A stretch of 40,474 nucleotides of DNA, from NCBI GenBank assembly GCA_902781215.1, contig CACZIO010000026.1, positions 1 to 40,474 on the forward strand, given 5' to 3'. Numbering within the stretch: the stretch's first letter is position 1; every line of letters begins with the position of its first letter. Source of the stretch: an uncultured Lachnospiraceae bacterium. GTDB taxonomy: Bacteria > Bacillota > Clostridia > Lachnospirales > Lachnospiraceae. The notes below the pieces were generated by a model, which did not search any database, was not told where the DNA came from, and was given only the letters and a program-made list of their open reading frames with translations. Positions 25,679 through 37,200 of this stretch are shown here, piece by piece. Both the position numbers and the translations under genes were made by a program.

Positions 25679-26458
25679 ATGAAAAACAAAAAAACACCGG
25701 TGGATCATAAAAAGACACCGGGACTGATGGTCCTGAGTATCCTTGTGCTCCTGCTCATCTGGCAGGCGGCCGCAGCGGGACTGGACCGCTATTTCCTGCC
25801 GACTCCCGCAGCGACCATGCAGACACTGGCGGGACTGCTGAGAGAGGAAAAGATCTGGAGCCATCTGGGCGCCAGCTTCCGCCGCATCACGCTGGGGACA
25901 CTGACGGGCCTGCTGGCCGCCCTTCCCCTGGGGATCCTCATGGGGAGGTCCGGCGCGGCCGACGCGGTGCTGGGCTCTTTTTTCCGGCTCGTCTATCCGG
26001 TTCCCAAGGTGGTCTTCATGCCCGTCATCGTCGTGATGCTGGGCATTGGCGACATCTCAAAGATCTTTCTCATATCGGTCGCTGTTTTTTTCCAGATGAC
26101 CATCATCATCCGGGACAGCACGGCCTCACTGGACCCTGACCTGTCGGACGTGATGCGCAGCATGAAGGCAGGTCCGGTCTTTACCCTCCGGCACCTGATC
26201 CTGCCGGGGATCACCCCGGGGATCCTGACGGCGCTCAAGACCTCCCTGGGCACCTCCGTCGCGCTTTTAATGATCACGGAGCTGTTCGCCTCAACCTCAG
26301 GTCTGGGCTACTATATCATGAACTCCATGGATGCCAGAAAATATCCGGAGATGTACAGCGGGATCATCCTGCTCATGGCCATGAGCGCCCTCATGTACGC
26401 TTTTCTGGAACTGGCGGAGCGCGTCCTGTGCAGGTGGAGGTACAAGGGGAGCCTGTGA
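25679..26458 (+). CDS. ABC transporter permease, NitT/TauT type
   Basis: A 259-residue permease of the BPD_transp_1 family with about six membrane helices. The SsuC/TauC-like landmarks are ILVLLLIWQAAAAGL at the start, LIYP-like LVYPVPKVVFMPVIVVMLGIGD, the EAA loop region around TLRHLILPGITPGILTALK, and ITELFASTSGLGYYI. It partners the ATPase and binding protein just upstream, although 208 bp separate it from the ATPase gene. The gap has no terminator that I can see, and the nearest purine-rich site (AAAGGAG, 25650-25656) is 22 nt from the ATG, which is long. The start is therefore less certain than the gene. Confidence 0.92.
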   Translation: MKNKKTPVDHKKTPGLMVLSILVLLLIWQAAAAGLDRYFLPTPAATMQTLAGLLREEKIWSHLGASFRRITLGTLTGLLAALPLGILMGRSGAADAVLGSFFRLVYPVPKVVFMPVIVVMLGIGDISKIFLISVAVFFQMTIIIRDSTASLDPDLSDVMRSMKAGPVFTLRHLILPGITPGILTALKTSLGTSVALLMITELFASTSGLGYYIMNSMDARKYPEMYSGIILLMAMSALMYAFLELAERVLCRWRYKGSL

Positions 26459-26553
26459 CCGGAAGGTGAACATTGACATAACACACTTCCGATCTGTGTA
26501 CCGGCTGCGGCGGCAGGACTTTAATGCCCGGAAGGTGAACGTTGACATCACAT
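26459..26553 (+). repeat. two-copy direct repeat duplicating a -35 region
   Basis: A 23-25 bp element starting CCGGAAGGTGAAC and continuing RTTGACATMACA occurs at 26459 and 26528, 69 bp apart. The second supplies the -35 box of the murT promoter. The first has TTGACA too, but only TGTGTA at the matching -10 position, so it is probably a dead or weak promoter copy, or the shared part is a protein binding site. Confidence 0.6.
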
Positions 26554-26569
26554 TTCCCGCGGGTATAAT
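26542..26569 (+). promoter_or_regulatory. consensus promoter of the murT-gatD unit
   Basis: TTGACA (26542-26547) and TATAAT (26564-26569) are both perfect and 16 nt apart. The expected start is about 26576, only 5 nt before the terminator stem. The asnB promoter at 29279 has the same boxes and spacing. Confidence 0.85.
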
Positions 26570-26577
26570 ATGTTTTC

Positions 26578-26639
26578 AGAGCAAAGGCGCTTGAAGAAAC
26601 GGACCGATCGTCCGTCTGTTCAGCGGCCTTTGCTTTTTT
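26578..26639 (+). promoter_or_regulatory. attenuator: leader terminator with AAAGGC hexaloop, murT-gatD copy
   Basis: GCAAAGGC (26581-26588) pairs with GCCTTTGC (26626-26633), TTGAA pairs with TTCAG/A further in, and an inner ACGGAC/GTCCGT stem (26599-26604, 26610-26615) caps it; TTTTTT follows to 26639. Inside the left arm, AGC (26580-26582) and GCT (26589-26591) can form a small hairpin with loop AAAGGC, which would exclude the terminator. The first 14 nt are identical to the asnB leader. Loop A1 and G4 match what ANTAR proteins recognise, but I see only one such hairpin. Read-through would reach murT 153 nt on. Confidence 0.72.
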
Positions 26640-26703
26640 GTTGTTCTGCGGTTTTGGCAGTCAGGTGAGTTTTCTGCGGCTCCTTACCGGCAGCTCACTC
26701 TTA

Positions 26704-26735
26704 CCGACCATGCCGCTCGCCAGAGTGGCAGCCTG
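26704..26735 (-). repeat. inverted copy of the 6974-7005 hairpin repeat
   Basis: Read on the minus strand, these 32 nt match 6974-7005 with three differences, including the TGCC(A/G)CTC-TGGC-GAGCGGCA hairpin. Another hairpin lies just before it (GTGAG at 26665 with CTCAC at 26695). It sits in the leader between the attenuator and murT. Confidence 0.7.
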
Positions 26736-26792
26736 GTGCACCGGAATTTTTGACAACATTTCATGACAGCTCCTGGTCATGGGGGAAAAACG

Positions 26793-28298
26793 ATGACAGA
26801 AATGAATGACCTGAAGAAAAATGATCCGTCTTTGCCAAATGATACGGTTTCAAAACAGGACCTGCCGTCGGCCTGTGCGCGGATGCCGGTCCGGACGGCG
26901 CTGGCTGTCGCCGCCTGCAGGCTGTCGCGCGCGGCCCTGCACGGTCTGGGACGGGGCGGAACGGCGCTTCCGGGCAGACTGGCCATGCGTTTTCGCGGGG
27001 ATATCCTGTCCGTGACCTCCCGGGGCGTGGAGACGGTCCTGGTCACGGGAACAAATGGAAAAACGACGACAGCCAGGATGCTGGCGCATGCCATGGAGAA
27101 GGCGGGCAGACCTGTGATCTGCAACCGGGCCGGCGCCAATCTTCTGTCGGGGGTGACAGCGGAATTTGCGGCGGCGGCAGACCTTTGCGGCCGGCCCCGC
27201 GGAAAGCAGTACGCTGTCATTGAGTGCGACGAAGGCGCCCTGCACCAGGCGGCGCCGCTCGTGCAGCCCCGCGTGATCGTCGTGACCAACCTGTTCCGGG
27301 ACCAGCTGGACCGCTATGGCGAGGTCATGCATACACGCGAAGCGATCCTGGAAGGAATCCGGAGCGTGCCCGGCGCAGTGCTCTGCCTGAACGCGGATGA
27401 TTCCCTCACCGCGTCGATCGCCCTGGAGGTCCCGAATCCGGTGGTCTGGTACGGCATCGAGCAAAATGCCGTTTGCAGGAAAGACGGACCGGAGGACCAG
27501 GCTGCGGAGAAGTTCAGCGGGATCAGCGACGCGCGCTGCTGTATCCGCTGCGGGGCGGAATATACCTACCGCTATCGAACCTATGCCCATCTGGGAGGGT
27601 ATTGCTGTCCCGCCTGCGGCTTTGCCCGCCCCGTCCCGGATGTGGTGGTGACCGCCGTCGATGAAAGCGGCCCCGCGGGCTCCCGGGTGCGTATGCGTAT
27701 GACGGCGCAGTCCGCCGACTTTTCTGTCCGGATCGCCCTGCCGGCCCTCTACAATGTCTACAACGCCGCAGCTGCCGTGAGCGCCTATACAGCCGTCGGG
27801 CTCCCGCGCACTGAGATCCTGGCCGGGCTGGCGGACGTGCGGACCGGCTTCGGCCGCATGGAGCGGTTCGAGATCAATGGCGTCTCCATACAGATGATCC
27901 TGGTCAAAAATCCCGCCGGCTGTGGTCAGGCGCTGGATTATCTGTGCTCCCTCCGGGAAGCCTGCCGGGTGGTGCTGTGTCTCAATGACCGGGACGCGGA
28001 CGGCCACGACATCTCCTGGATCTGGGATGTCGACTATGAACAGCTGGCGGGACAGGACAATATCCGGGGCTTTTATGTCTGGGGAGACCGGGCAGAGGAC
28101 ATGCAGCTCCGGCTCAAGTACGCCGGGATCGACCAGGACAGGATCCGCCTGATCCCGGAAAAGGAAAAGCGGCGCCTGCTGGCACGGATCAGCCGCGGCA
28201 GGACGCCGGTCCATATACTGACCAACTACACCGCCATGCTGTCCCTGCGGGATCTGCTGAGCAGGGCCGCCGGAAAGGGTGCATTCTGGAAAGGATAA
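26793..28298 (+). CDS. murT: lipid II isoglutaminyl synthase, Mur-ligase subunit MurT
   Basis: A 501-residue Mur-ligase-like protein. The ATP site is VTGTNGKTTTARML; a four-cysteine zinc ribbon (C250-x2-C253 ... C272-x2-C275) is inserted in the central domain, as in known MurT. The C-terminal DUF1727 region carries ILVKNPAGCGQALDYL and DGHDISWIWDVDYE. With GatD it amidates the alpha-carboxyl of D-glutamate in lipid II to D-isoglutamine, using glutamine and ATP at the inner face of the membrane. I chose ATG 26793, preceded by GGGGGAAAA; ATG 26763 adds ten residues without a ribosome site. gatD follows 110 bp on. The leader holds the shared attenuator. Confidence 0.93.
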   Translation: MTEMNDLKKNDPSLPNDTVSKQDLPSACARMPVRTALAVAACRLSRAALHGLGRGGTALPGRLAMRFRGDILSVTSRGVETVLVTGTNGKTTTARMLAHAMEKAGRPVICNRAGANLLSGVTAEFAAAADLCGRPRGKQYAVIECDEGALHQAAPLVQPRVIVVTNLFRDQLDRYGEVMHTREAILEGIRSVPGAVLCLNADDSLTASIALEVPNPVVWYGIEQNAVCRKDGPEDQAAEKFSGISDARCCIRCGAEYTYRYRTYAHLGGYCCPACGFARPVPDVVVTAVDESGPAGSRVRMRMTAQSADFSVRIALPALYNVYNAAAAVSAYTAVGLPRTEILAGLADVRTGFGRMERFEINGVSIQMILVKNPAGCGQALDYLCSLREACRVVLCLNDRDADGHDISWIWDVDYEQLAGQDNIRGFYVWGDRAEDMQLRLKYAGIDQDRIRLIPEKEKRRLLARISRGRTPVHILTNYTAMLSLRDLLSRAAGKGAFWKG

Positions 28299-28407
28299 AA
28301 GGTGTATGTTGATTGGATGCTGCCCGGCGAATCACCGGCCGCAGCGAAGAAAGATATAAGACAGGAGATAACGACGCAGGGGAGAAAAGAGAAAAAAGGA
28401 ACAGACC

Positions 28408-29136
28408 ATGGAATTGAAAATATGTCATCTCTATCCGGATGTGCTCAATCTCTACGGGGACCGGGGAAACATCCTCTGTATGCAAAAACGTCTGGAATGG
28501 CGCGGCATTTCCTGCCGGGTGGATCAGGTCCGGCTGGGGGAGCGGAAGAGCCTGGCCGGCTATGATCTTTTTTTTATCGGAGGAGGACAGGATTTTGATC
28601 AGGAGATCCTCCTGGAGGACCTGCGCAGGCACAAGGGGCCGGAGATACGGGCCGCTCTGGCTGACGGCGGAACCTTCCTGTGCATCTGCGGCGGCTACCA
28701 GATGATGGGACACGATTATGAGACCGCCGACGGCGCAAAATGCGAGTTCCTGGGCGCGATCGATTTCCATACGGCCGGCGGGGCCAAGCGGATGATCGGC
28801 AACTACGCCTACCGGCTGGATGAGGAGGACGGGGCCGGCACGGTCGTCGGCTTCGAGAACCACAGCGGCCGCACCTGGCTGGGCAGCGGCGTCCGTCCGC
28901 TGGGCAGGGTCCTGAAGGGGTACGGCAACAACGGAGAGGACGGGACCGAGGGCGCCCGGTTTGAAAATGCCTTCTGCACCTACAGCCACGGCCCTGTTCT
29001 GCCCAAAAACCCCGCATTCGCGGACCTGCTGATCAGGACCGCGCTTTTGAGAAGGTATGGCTCCTGTGAGCTCGATCCTCTGGAGGACGGGTTTGAACAG
29101 CTGGCCCATGACCGCGTCCTGAGACGGATCCGGTGA
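28408..29136 (+). CDS. gatD: lipid II isoglutaminyl synthase, glutaminase subunit GatD
   Basis: A 242-residue class I (triad) glutamine amidotransferase of the CobB/CobQ-like type. It starts LKICHLYPDVLNLYGDRGNI, as in GatD proteins; the nucleophile Cys94 is in CICGGYQMMG and the catalytic histidine is about His194 in YSHGPVLPKNP. These positions agree well with known GatD. It releases ammonia from glutamine and passes it to MurT for lipid II amidation. AAGGAACAG lies just before the ATG. The residue order and the partner upstream make this assignment firm. Confidence 0.94.
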   Translation: MELKICHLYPDVLNLYGDRGNILCMQKRLEWRGISCRVDQVRLGERKSLAGYDLFFIGGGQDFDQEILLEDLRRHKGPEIRAALADGGTFLCICGGYQMMGHDYETADGAKCEFLGAIDFHTAGGAKRMIGNYAYRLDEEDGAGTVVGFENHSGRTWLGSGVRPLGRVLKGYGNNGEDGTEGARFENAFCTYSHGPVLPKNPAFADLLIRTALLRRYGSCELDPLEDGFEQLAHDRVLRRIR

Positions 29137-29186
29137 CGCGTAACCGGTGTGCCAGTGCCGCCTGTAGATCAGTGTGTGAAGATCGG

Positions 29187-29206
29187 GCTGCGCGCAGCAT
29201 TTTTTT
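29187..29206 (+). terminator. weak possible terminator after gatD
   Basis: GCTG (29187-29190) and CAGC (29195-29198) around CGCG are followed by ATTTTTTT (to 29206). The stem is only 4 bp, so this is a modest call; it would separate murT-gatD from the asnB promoter. Confidence 0.45.
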
Positions 29207-29261
29207 AAATGGAGTTCACGAAATACAGGACAGATACCAAGATAAAAAGAAAAATGTATCA

Positions 29262-29271
29262 TTGTATACAA
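29262..29271. promoter_or_regulatory. palindrome TTGTATACAA upstream of the asnB promoter
   Basis: A perfect 10-bp palindrome ends 7 bp before the -35 box. It fits the GT-n-AC layout of GntR-family operators. No GntR gene is in the window, so the binder is unknown. Confidence 0.4.
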
Positions 29272-29278
29272 ATTTGGA

Positions 29279-29306
29279 TTGACAAGAAAAAGCTCCTGAG
29301 TATAAT
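29279..29306 (+). promoter_or_regulatory. consensus promoter of the asnB-carA-pyrG-carB-guaA unit
   Basis: TTGACA (29279-29284) and TATAAT (29301-29306) are both perfect and 16 nt apart, exactly as at the murT promoter. The expected start is about 29312, just before the terminator stem. Confidence 0.87.
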
Positions 29307-29316
29307 AAGACAACGA

Positions 29317-29370
29317 AAGCAAAGGCGCTTGAGGCGACGGCGGAAGCCGTCTCTTCAGGCGCCTTTTTTT
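29317..29370 (+). promoter_or_regulatory. attenuator: leader terminator with AAAGGC hexaloop, asnB copy
   Basis: AAAGGCGCTTGA (29321-29332) pairs with TCAGGCGCCTTT (29355-29366); an inner GACGGC/GCCGTC stem with GGAA loop caps it, and the T-run ends at 29370. AAGC (29317-29320) and GCTT (29327-29330) can instead form a small hairpin with loop AAAGGC, excluding the terminator. The inner stem differs from the murT copy at several bases but stays paired, which argues for a selected RNA structure. The asnB ATG is 88 nt past the T-run. Confidence 0.78.
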
Positions 29371-29392
29371 GTATGATTACTTGTTTTATCGC

Positions 29393-29434
29393 ATAAGCGA
29401 TCATACATAAGCGATCATACATAAGTGATCATCT
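29393..29434 (+). repeat. three tandem 14-bp repeats in the asnB leader
   Basis: ATAAGCGATCATAC occurs at 29393 and 29407 exactly, and at 29421 with three changes. GTATGAT (29371-29377), right after the terminator, is complementary to ATCATAC in the repeats, so alternative hairpins can form. The repeats end 24 bp before the ATG. Confidence 0.75.
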
Positions 29435-29458
29435 GTGATACAGAAAGGCAGGTAAAAT

Positions 29459-31135
29459 ATGTGCTCAATACTTGCATACTGCAGCGGGCAGGCGGATCCG
29501 GCGGTCGTGGCGGAAATGCTGGCCAGGACCATCTCGAGGGGACCGGATGACAGCCGTCTGATGGAGACCGGCCATGGGTACCTGGGCTTCAACCGGCTCT
29601 CGATCATGGGGCTCACGCCGGAAGGCATGCAGCCCTTCGTTATGGACGGCAATGCTGTCGTGTGCAACGGAGAGCTGTACGGCTTTCGGAAGATGCGGGA
29701 GAGCCTGAAGAAGCGCGGCTATTCTTTCCACAGCGATTCGGACTGCGAGATCCTGCTCCCCATGTACCGGGAATTCGGGCCGGAGATGTTCCGGCTCCTG
29801 GACGCGGAGTTCGCCCTGGTCCTGTATGACGCCCGGGCCGGGCAGTACATCGCCGCGCGCGACCCGGTGGGGATCCGTCCCCTCTATTACGGGCAGGATG
29901 AGAAGGGATGTTATGTCTTTTCCTCCGAGCCCAAAAGCCTGGTTGGAATCTGTGCCCGGATCAGGCCTTTCCCGCCCGGCCACTATGCCGTGATCGATGC
30001 GGGGCCCGCAGCTTCAGAATCGGCGGGACAGTCAAGAAAGGGACGGGGAAAAGAGCATGGATGTCTGTCGCAGGATCGCGGCCAACAGATGGTCCTGCAT
30101 GAGTACAGGCGGATCTGGCAGGCAGACCACGTGAGTGGGGACGACATGGGCCGGGTCGCTCAGAACATCCACGACAGGCTCCTGGCCGGCATCGAGAAGC
30201 GCCTGGACGCCGATGCGCCCGTGGGATTCCTTCTGTCCGGAGGCCTCGATTCCTCGCTGGTCTGCGGCGCGGCGGCCAGGCTCCTGGACAGGCCCCTGCA
30301 GACCTTCGCGATCGGGATGGATGTCGATGCCATCGATCTCAAATATGCCCGCAAGGTGGCTGAATATATCGGCAGCGACCACCACGAGGTGATCATCACC
30401 AGGGAGGACGTCCTGGATGCCCTGGATCCGGTTATCGCGGCCCTGGGGACCTGGGACATCACGACCATCCGCGCCTCGATCGGCATGTACCTCGTCTGCA
30501 AATGGATTCATGAGAACACGGACATCCGGGTCATCCTGACCGGAGAGATCTCCGACGAGATCTTCGGCTACAAGTACACGGATTTCGCCCCGGACGCGGC
30601 TGCTTTCCAGGCGGAATCGGAAAAAAGGATCCGGGAGATCCACATGTACGACGTCCTCCGCGCGGACCGCTGTATCAGTGTCCACTCCCTGGAGGCCCGC
30701 GTGCCCTTCGGGGATCTGGACTTTCTGTCCTACTGCATGTCCATCGACCCGGAGATGAAGCTCAACCGCTATGGGATCGGCAAATATCTCCTGCGCCACG
30801 CTTTTGAACAGGACGGACTCATCCCGCGCGAGATCCTGATGCGGGAGAAGGCCGCCTTCTCCGATGCGGTCGGCCATTCCCTGCGCCTGGACATCATCGA
30901 TTACGCACAGTCTCTCTATACAGATGAGGAATACGAGACGAAGCGGCGCCGGTACAGGCACGGCATGCCCTTTACAAAGGAATCTCTTTTGTTCCGCGAG
31001 ATCTTTGAAAAATACTATCCCGGCCAGGCGGAGATGATCACCGACTTCTGGATGCCCAACAGGGACTGGGAGGGCTGCGACGTCAACGACCCCTCCGCCA
31101 GTGTCCTGTCCAACTACGGCGCCAGCGGCGTCTGA
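29459..31135 (+). CDS. asnB: asparagine synthase (glutamine-hydrolysing)
   Basis: A 558-residue class II amidotransferase. The N-terminal nucleophile Cys2 (MCSILAY) starts the glutaminase domain, with SRGPDD, GFNRLSIMG and CNGELYG. The synthetase domain has the pyrophosphate loop LLSGGLDSSLV and EISDEIFGYKY. It makes asparagine from aspartate, glutamine and ATP. Compared with E. coli AsnB there is an insertion of about 25 polar residues between the domains (about residues 180-205, rich in Ala, Ser, Gln and Gly). AAAGGCAGG precedes the ATG. It is the first gene of a unit running to guaA and lies downstream of the attenuator and repeats. Confidence 0.94.
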   Translation: MCSILAYCSGQADPAVVAEMLARTISRGPDDSRLMETGHGYLGFNRLSIMGLTPEGMQPFVMDGNAVVCNGELYGFRKMRESLKKRGYSFHSDSDCEILLPMYREFGPEMFRLLDAEFALVLYDARAGQYIAARDPVGIRPLYYGQDEKGCYVFSSEPKSLVGICARIRPFPPGHYAVIDAGPAASESAGQSRKGRGKEHGCLSQDRGQQMVLHEYRRIWQADHVSGDDMGRVAQNIHDRLLAGIEKRLDADAPVGFLLSGGLDSSLVCGAAARLLDRPLQTFAIGMDVDAIDLKYARKVAEYIGSDHHEVIITREDVLDALDPVIAALGTWDITTIRASIGMYLVCKWIHENTDIRVILTGEISDEIFGYKYTDFAPDAAAFQAESEKRIREIHMYDVLRADRCISVHSLEARVPFGDLDFLSYCMSIDPEMKLNRYGIGKYLLRHAFEQDGLIPREILMREKAAFSDAVGHSLRLDIIDYAQSLYTDEEYETKRRRYRHGMPFTKESLLFREIFEKYYPGQAEMITDFWMPNRDWEGCDVNDPSASVLSNYGASGV

Positions 31136-31168
31136 CCAGGCTGTACGGGACCAGAGGGTGGGACCGGG

Positions 31169-31316
31169 GGGACGGTTCTATGGCCCCATTGGTCTGGGCG
31201 TGAGGAACCGTAGAACCGTCCCTGCGGTCCTTGCCGGGAAGTGGAACCGGAGAACCGTTCCTGCGGTCCTTGCCGGGAAGTGGAGCCGGAGAACCGTCCC
31301 TGTGGTCCCTCGGGAC
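31169..31316 (+). repeat. 39-bp tandem repeats and a 12-bp inverted repeat between asnB and carA
   Basis: Units starting GAACCGTYCCTGYGGTCC begin at 31213, 31252 and 31291 (the last is partial), with a 39-bp step. GGGACGGTTCTA (31169-31180) is a perfect inverted copy of TAGAACCGTCCC (31211-31222), so a hairpin with a 30-nt loop can form. The repeats keep a frame open (RRTVPAVLAGKW), but no ribosome site supports translation. The GAACCGTC core also occurs in the repeat at 19697. Confidence 0.8.
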
Positions 31317-31333
31317 GATGAGGTAAATGACAG

Positions 31334-34079
<2,746 letters not shown>

Positions 34080-34217
34080 CGCCCGGAGACATCGCGCAGA
34101 AGATGCCGGAAAATCCGTTCCCCAATGACACCCCATGCCATTGTAAAAAAGGGATCCTGAATTCGTCCCGGATGACATATGCGTTCGGAAAGGCAGATAA
34201 ACCATAAGGAGGCATTC

Positions 34218-37200
34218 ATGCCAAAGAGAGAAGACATCCACAAGGTCCTGGTCATCGGCTCCGGCCCCATCGTGATCGGACAGGCGGCGGAGTTCGACTA
34301 CGCCGGCACTCAGGCCTGTCTGGCGCTGAAGGAGGAGGGCTGTGAGGTCATCCTGTGCAATTCCAATCCGGCGACGATCATGACGGACACATCCATCGCG
34401 GACAAGGTCTATATGGAACCGTTGACCCTGGAGTATATCGCCAGGATCATCCGGTACGAGCGCCCTGATGCCATCCTGCCGGGGATCGGCGGCCAGACAG
34501 GCCTGAATCTGGCCATTCAGCTGGAGAAAAAGGGCGTGCTGGCCGAGTGCCGGACGCAGCTTCTGGGCACGCGAAGCAGGTCCATTGAGCAGGCGGAGGA
34601 CCGCCGGCTCTTCAAGGAGCTGTGCGAGCGCCTGGGCGAGCCTGTTCTTCCCTCTGAGATTGCCGGATCCATGGAGGAAGGAGTGGATGCCGTGAGGCGG
34701 ATCGGCTTCCCGGTCGTCCTGCGTCCCGCCTTTACCCTGGGCGGCACGGGCGGCGGCTTCGCGGAAAATGAAGAGGAGTTTGAGACCCTGATGAAGCACG
34801 CCCTGGAGTTGTCCCCGGTCCGCCAGGTCCTGGTCGAAAAGAGCATCCGCGGCTTCAAGGAGATCGAATATGAGGTCATGCGGGACAAAAACGACACGGC
34901 GGTCACCATCTGCAACATGGAGAACCTGGACCCGGTCGGCATCCACACCGGGGATTCCATCGTCGTCTGCCCCTCCCAGACCCTCACCAACAGGGAATAC
35001 CACATGCTCAGGGACAGCGCCCTCAGGGTCATCCGGGCATTGGAGATCGAGGGAGGCTGCAACGTCCAGTTCGCGCTCGACCCGCATTCCTTCCAGTATT
35101 ACCTGATCGAGGTCAATCCCCGTGTCTCCCGGTCCTCCGCCCTGGCCTCCAAGGCCAGCGGCTATCCCATTGCCCGCGTGTCCGCCAAGATCGGCATCGG
35201 CATGACCCTGGACGAGATCATGCTGGCCAACACACTCGCCTGTTTTGAGCCCGCTCTGGACTACGTGGTCACCAAAATGCCCCGCTTTGCCTTCGACAAG
35301 TATCCCCGCACGGACCTCGTGACAGACTCGCAAGGAAAGACACCGGCTGCCCCGTTCCGGAACGGCACGGACAACACCCTGTCCACGCAGATGAAGGCGA
35401 CAGGCGAGGTCATGAGCATCGGCAGGACCTTTGAGGAGAGCCTGCTCAAGGCCGTCCGGTCTCTGGAGACCGGCCACCTCCACCTCTATGACCCGAAATT
35501 CGACGGCCTGGATGACCGCGGCCTGCTGGAATATATCCGGGAGGGCAGGGATGACCGCATTTTCGCCATCGCCCAGATCGTCCGCAACTGCATCGCGAGG
35601 GCGGAGAGTGAGGACCGGGCATGGCAGGGGGCAGCACAGCCCACTGATCCTGTCCCCGCAGAAGCGCTGGATAAAACAGGTCGGGAGATCTGCCGGATCA
35701 CGGGGATCGACGCCTTTTTTGTCCGCAAGATCCGCAATATTATTCTGATGGAAAAAAAGCTGCAGACAGGGCCGGGCGATCTGGACCTGCTGCGCGAAGC
35801 CAAAAGGACGGGCTTTTCCGACCATATCATCGGAAAATACTGGGACATGACAGAGGAGCAGGTCTTTGCCCTGCGCCGGGACCTGGGGATCGTCCCTGTC
35901 TACAAGATGATCGACACATGCGCCTCCGAATTTGACAGCTATGTGCCGTATTTTTACTCGACCTATGAGGAGGAGAATGAGGCCTTCCCGGCGGGAGGCG
36001 CGGCAGAGGAGAGAGTGCGGTTTCTGAGGCTCCGCGGCGGTGTGACGGAGGAAGCCGCGGGAGATGCCGGGGAGGACGCCGGCATTAGCAAGATCATCGT
36101 TCTGGGCTCCGGACCCATCCGGATCGGCCAGGGTGTCGAATTTGACTACTCCACCGTCCACGCCGTGCAGACCCTGCAGAAGGCCGGCTACGAGGCCATC
36201 ATCATCAACAACAACCCGGAGACGGTCTCCACGGATTACACCTGCTCCGACAAGCTCTATTTCGAGCCCCTCTGCGTCGAGGACGTCATGAATGTGATCG
36301 CCATGGAAGAGCCGGAGGGCGTCATCGCCACCCTGGGCGGCCAGACGGCGGTCAACCTGGCGGAGCCCCTGCACGCGCGCGGGGTCAGGATCATCGGAAC
36401 GGACTGTGACGCCATCGAGCGGGCGGAAAACCGGGATACCTTTGAGAAGCTCCTCGAGGAGCTGGAGATCCCCCAGCCCAGGGGGCGGGCCGTCACCTCG
36501 GTCGAAGAGGGCGTCCGGGAGGCGGCAGACATCGGATATCCTGTTCTCGTGCGGCCCAGCTTTGTCCTGGGCGGACGCGCCATGCAGATCGTGGGCAAGG
36601 AGGAGGAACTGCGGGAATATCTGAAGACGGCTGTGGAGATCGACGTGGACAAGCCCGTTCTCGTGGACAAATACATCCGCGGCAGGGAAGTCGAGATCGA
36701 CGCGGTCTGTGACGGAGACCAGGTCTTTGTCCCCGGCATCATGGAGCTCGTCGAGCGCACCGGCGTCCACTCGGGGGACTCCATCAGCGTCTATCCGCCC
36801 TGCAGTCTCTCCGACCAGGTCAAATCGACCATCCTGGACTATGCCGGGAGACTGGGGATGGGCATCGGCATCCGGGGTCTCTTCAACATCCAGTTCATCG
36901 TGGACCAGGAGGACCGGGTCTTCATCATCGAGGTCAACCCCCGCTCCTCCCGCACGGTCCCCTTCCTCTCCAAGGCGACCGGTTACAGCCTGGCTGACAT
37001 GGCGACCCTGGTCAGCCTGGGCATCTCCCTGCGGGACCAGGGGATCACGCCGGAAACCGCCGGCTGCCGCGATCAGGGGCCGCATGCCTGTACAGCTGTA
37101 TATCCGAAAGAAAAAGAGCGCTATTACGTCAAGGTACCCGCATTCTCCTTTTCCAAGCTGCTGGGCATGGACGCCTACCTGTCCCCGGAGATGAAATCGA

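Noticed and set aside
28302-28565. 87-codon frame between murT and gatD
   Set aside because: Overlaps the gatD start out of frame and lacks a ribosome site; gatD has a good one.
26578-29370. T-box or known glutamine riboswitch in the murT and asnB leaders
   Set aside because: The leaders are only about 60 nt and lack the T-box motif AGGGTGG and the multi-helix core of known glutamine-sensing RNAs.
31136-31333. PyrR-type attenuator before carA
   Set aside because: No terminator with a T-run and no anti-antiterminator pattern is visible; the gap is filled by 39-bp repeats.
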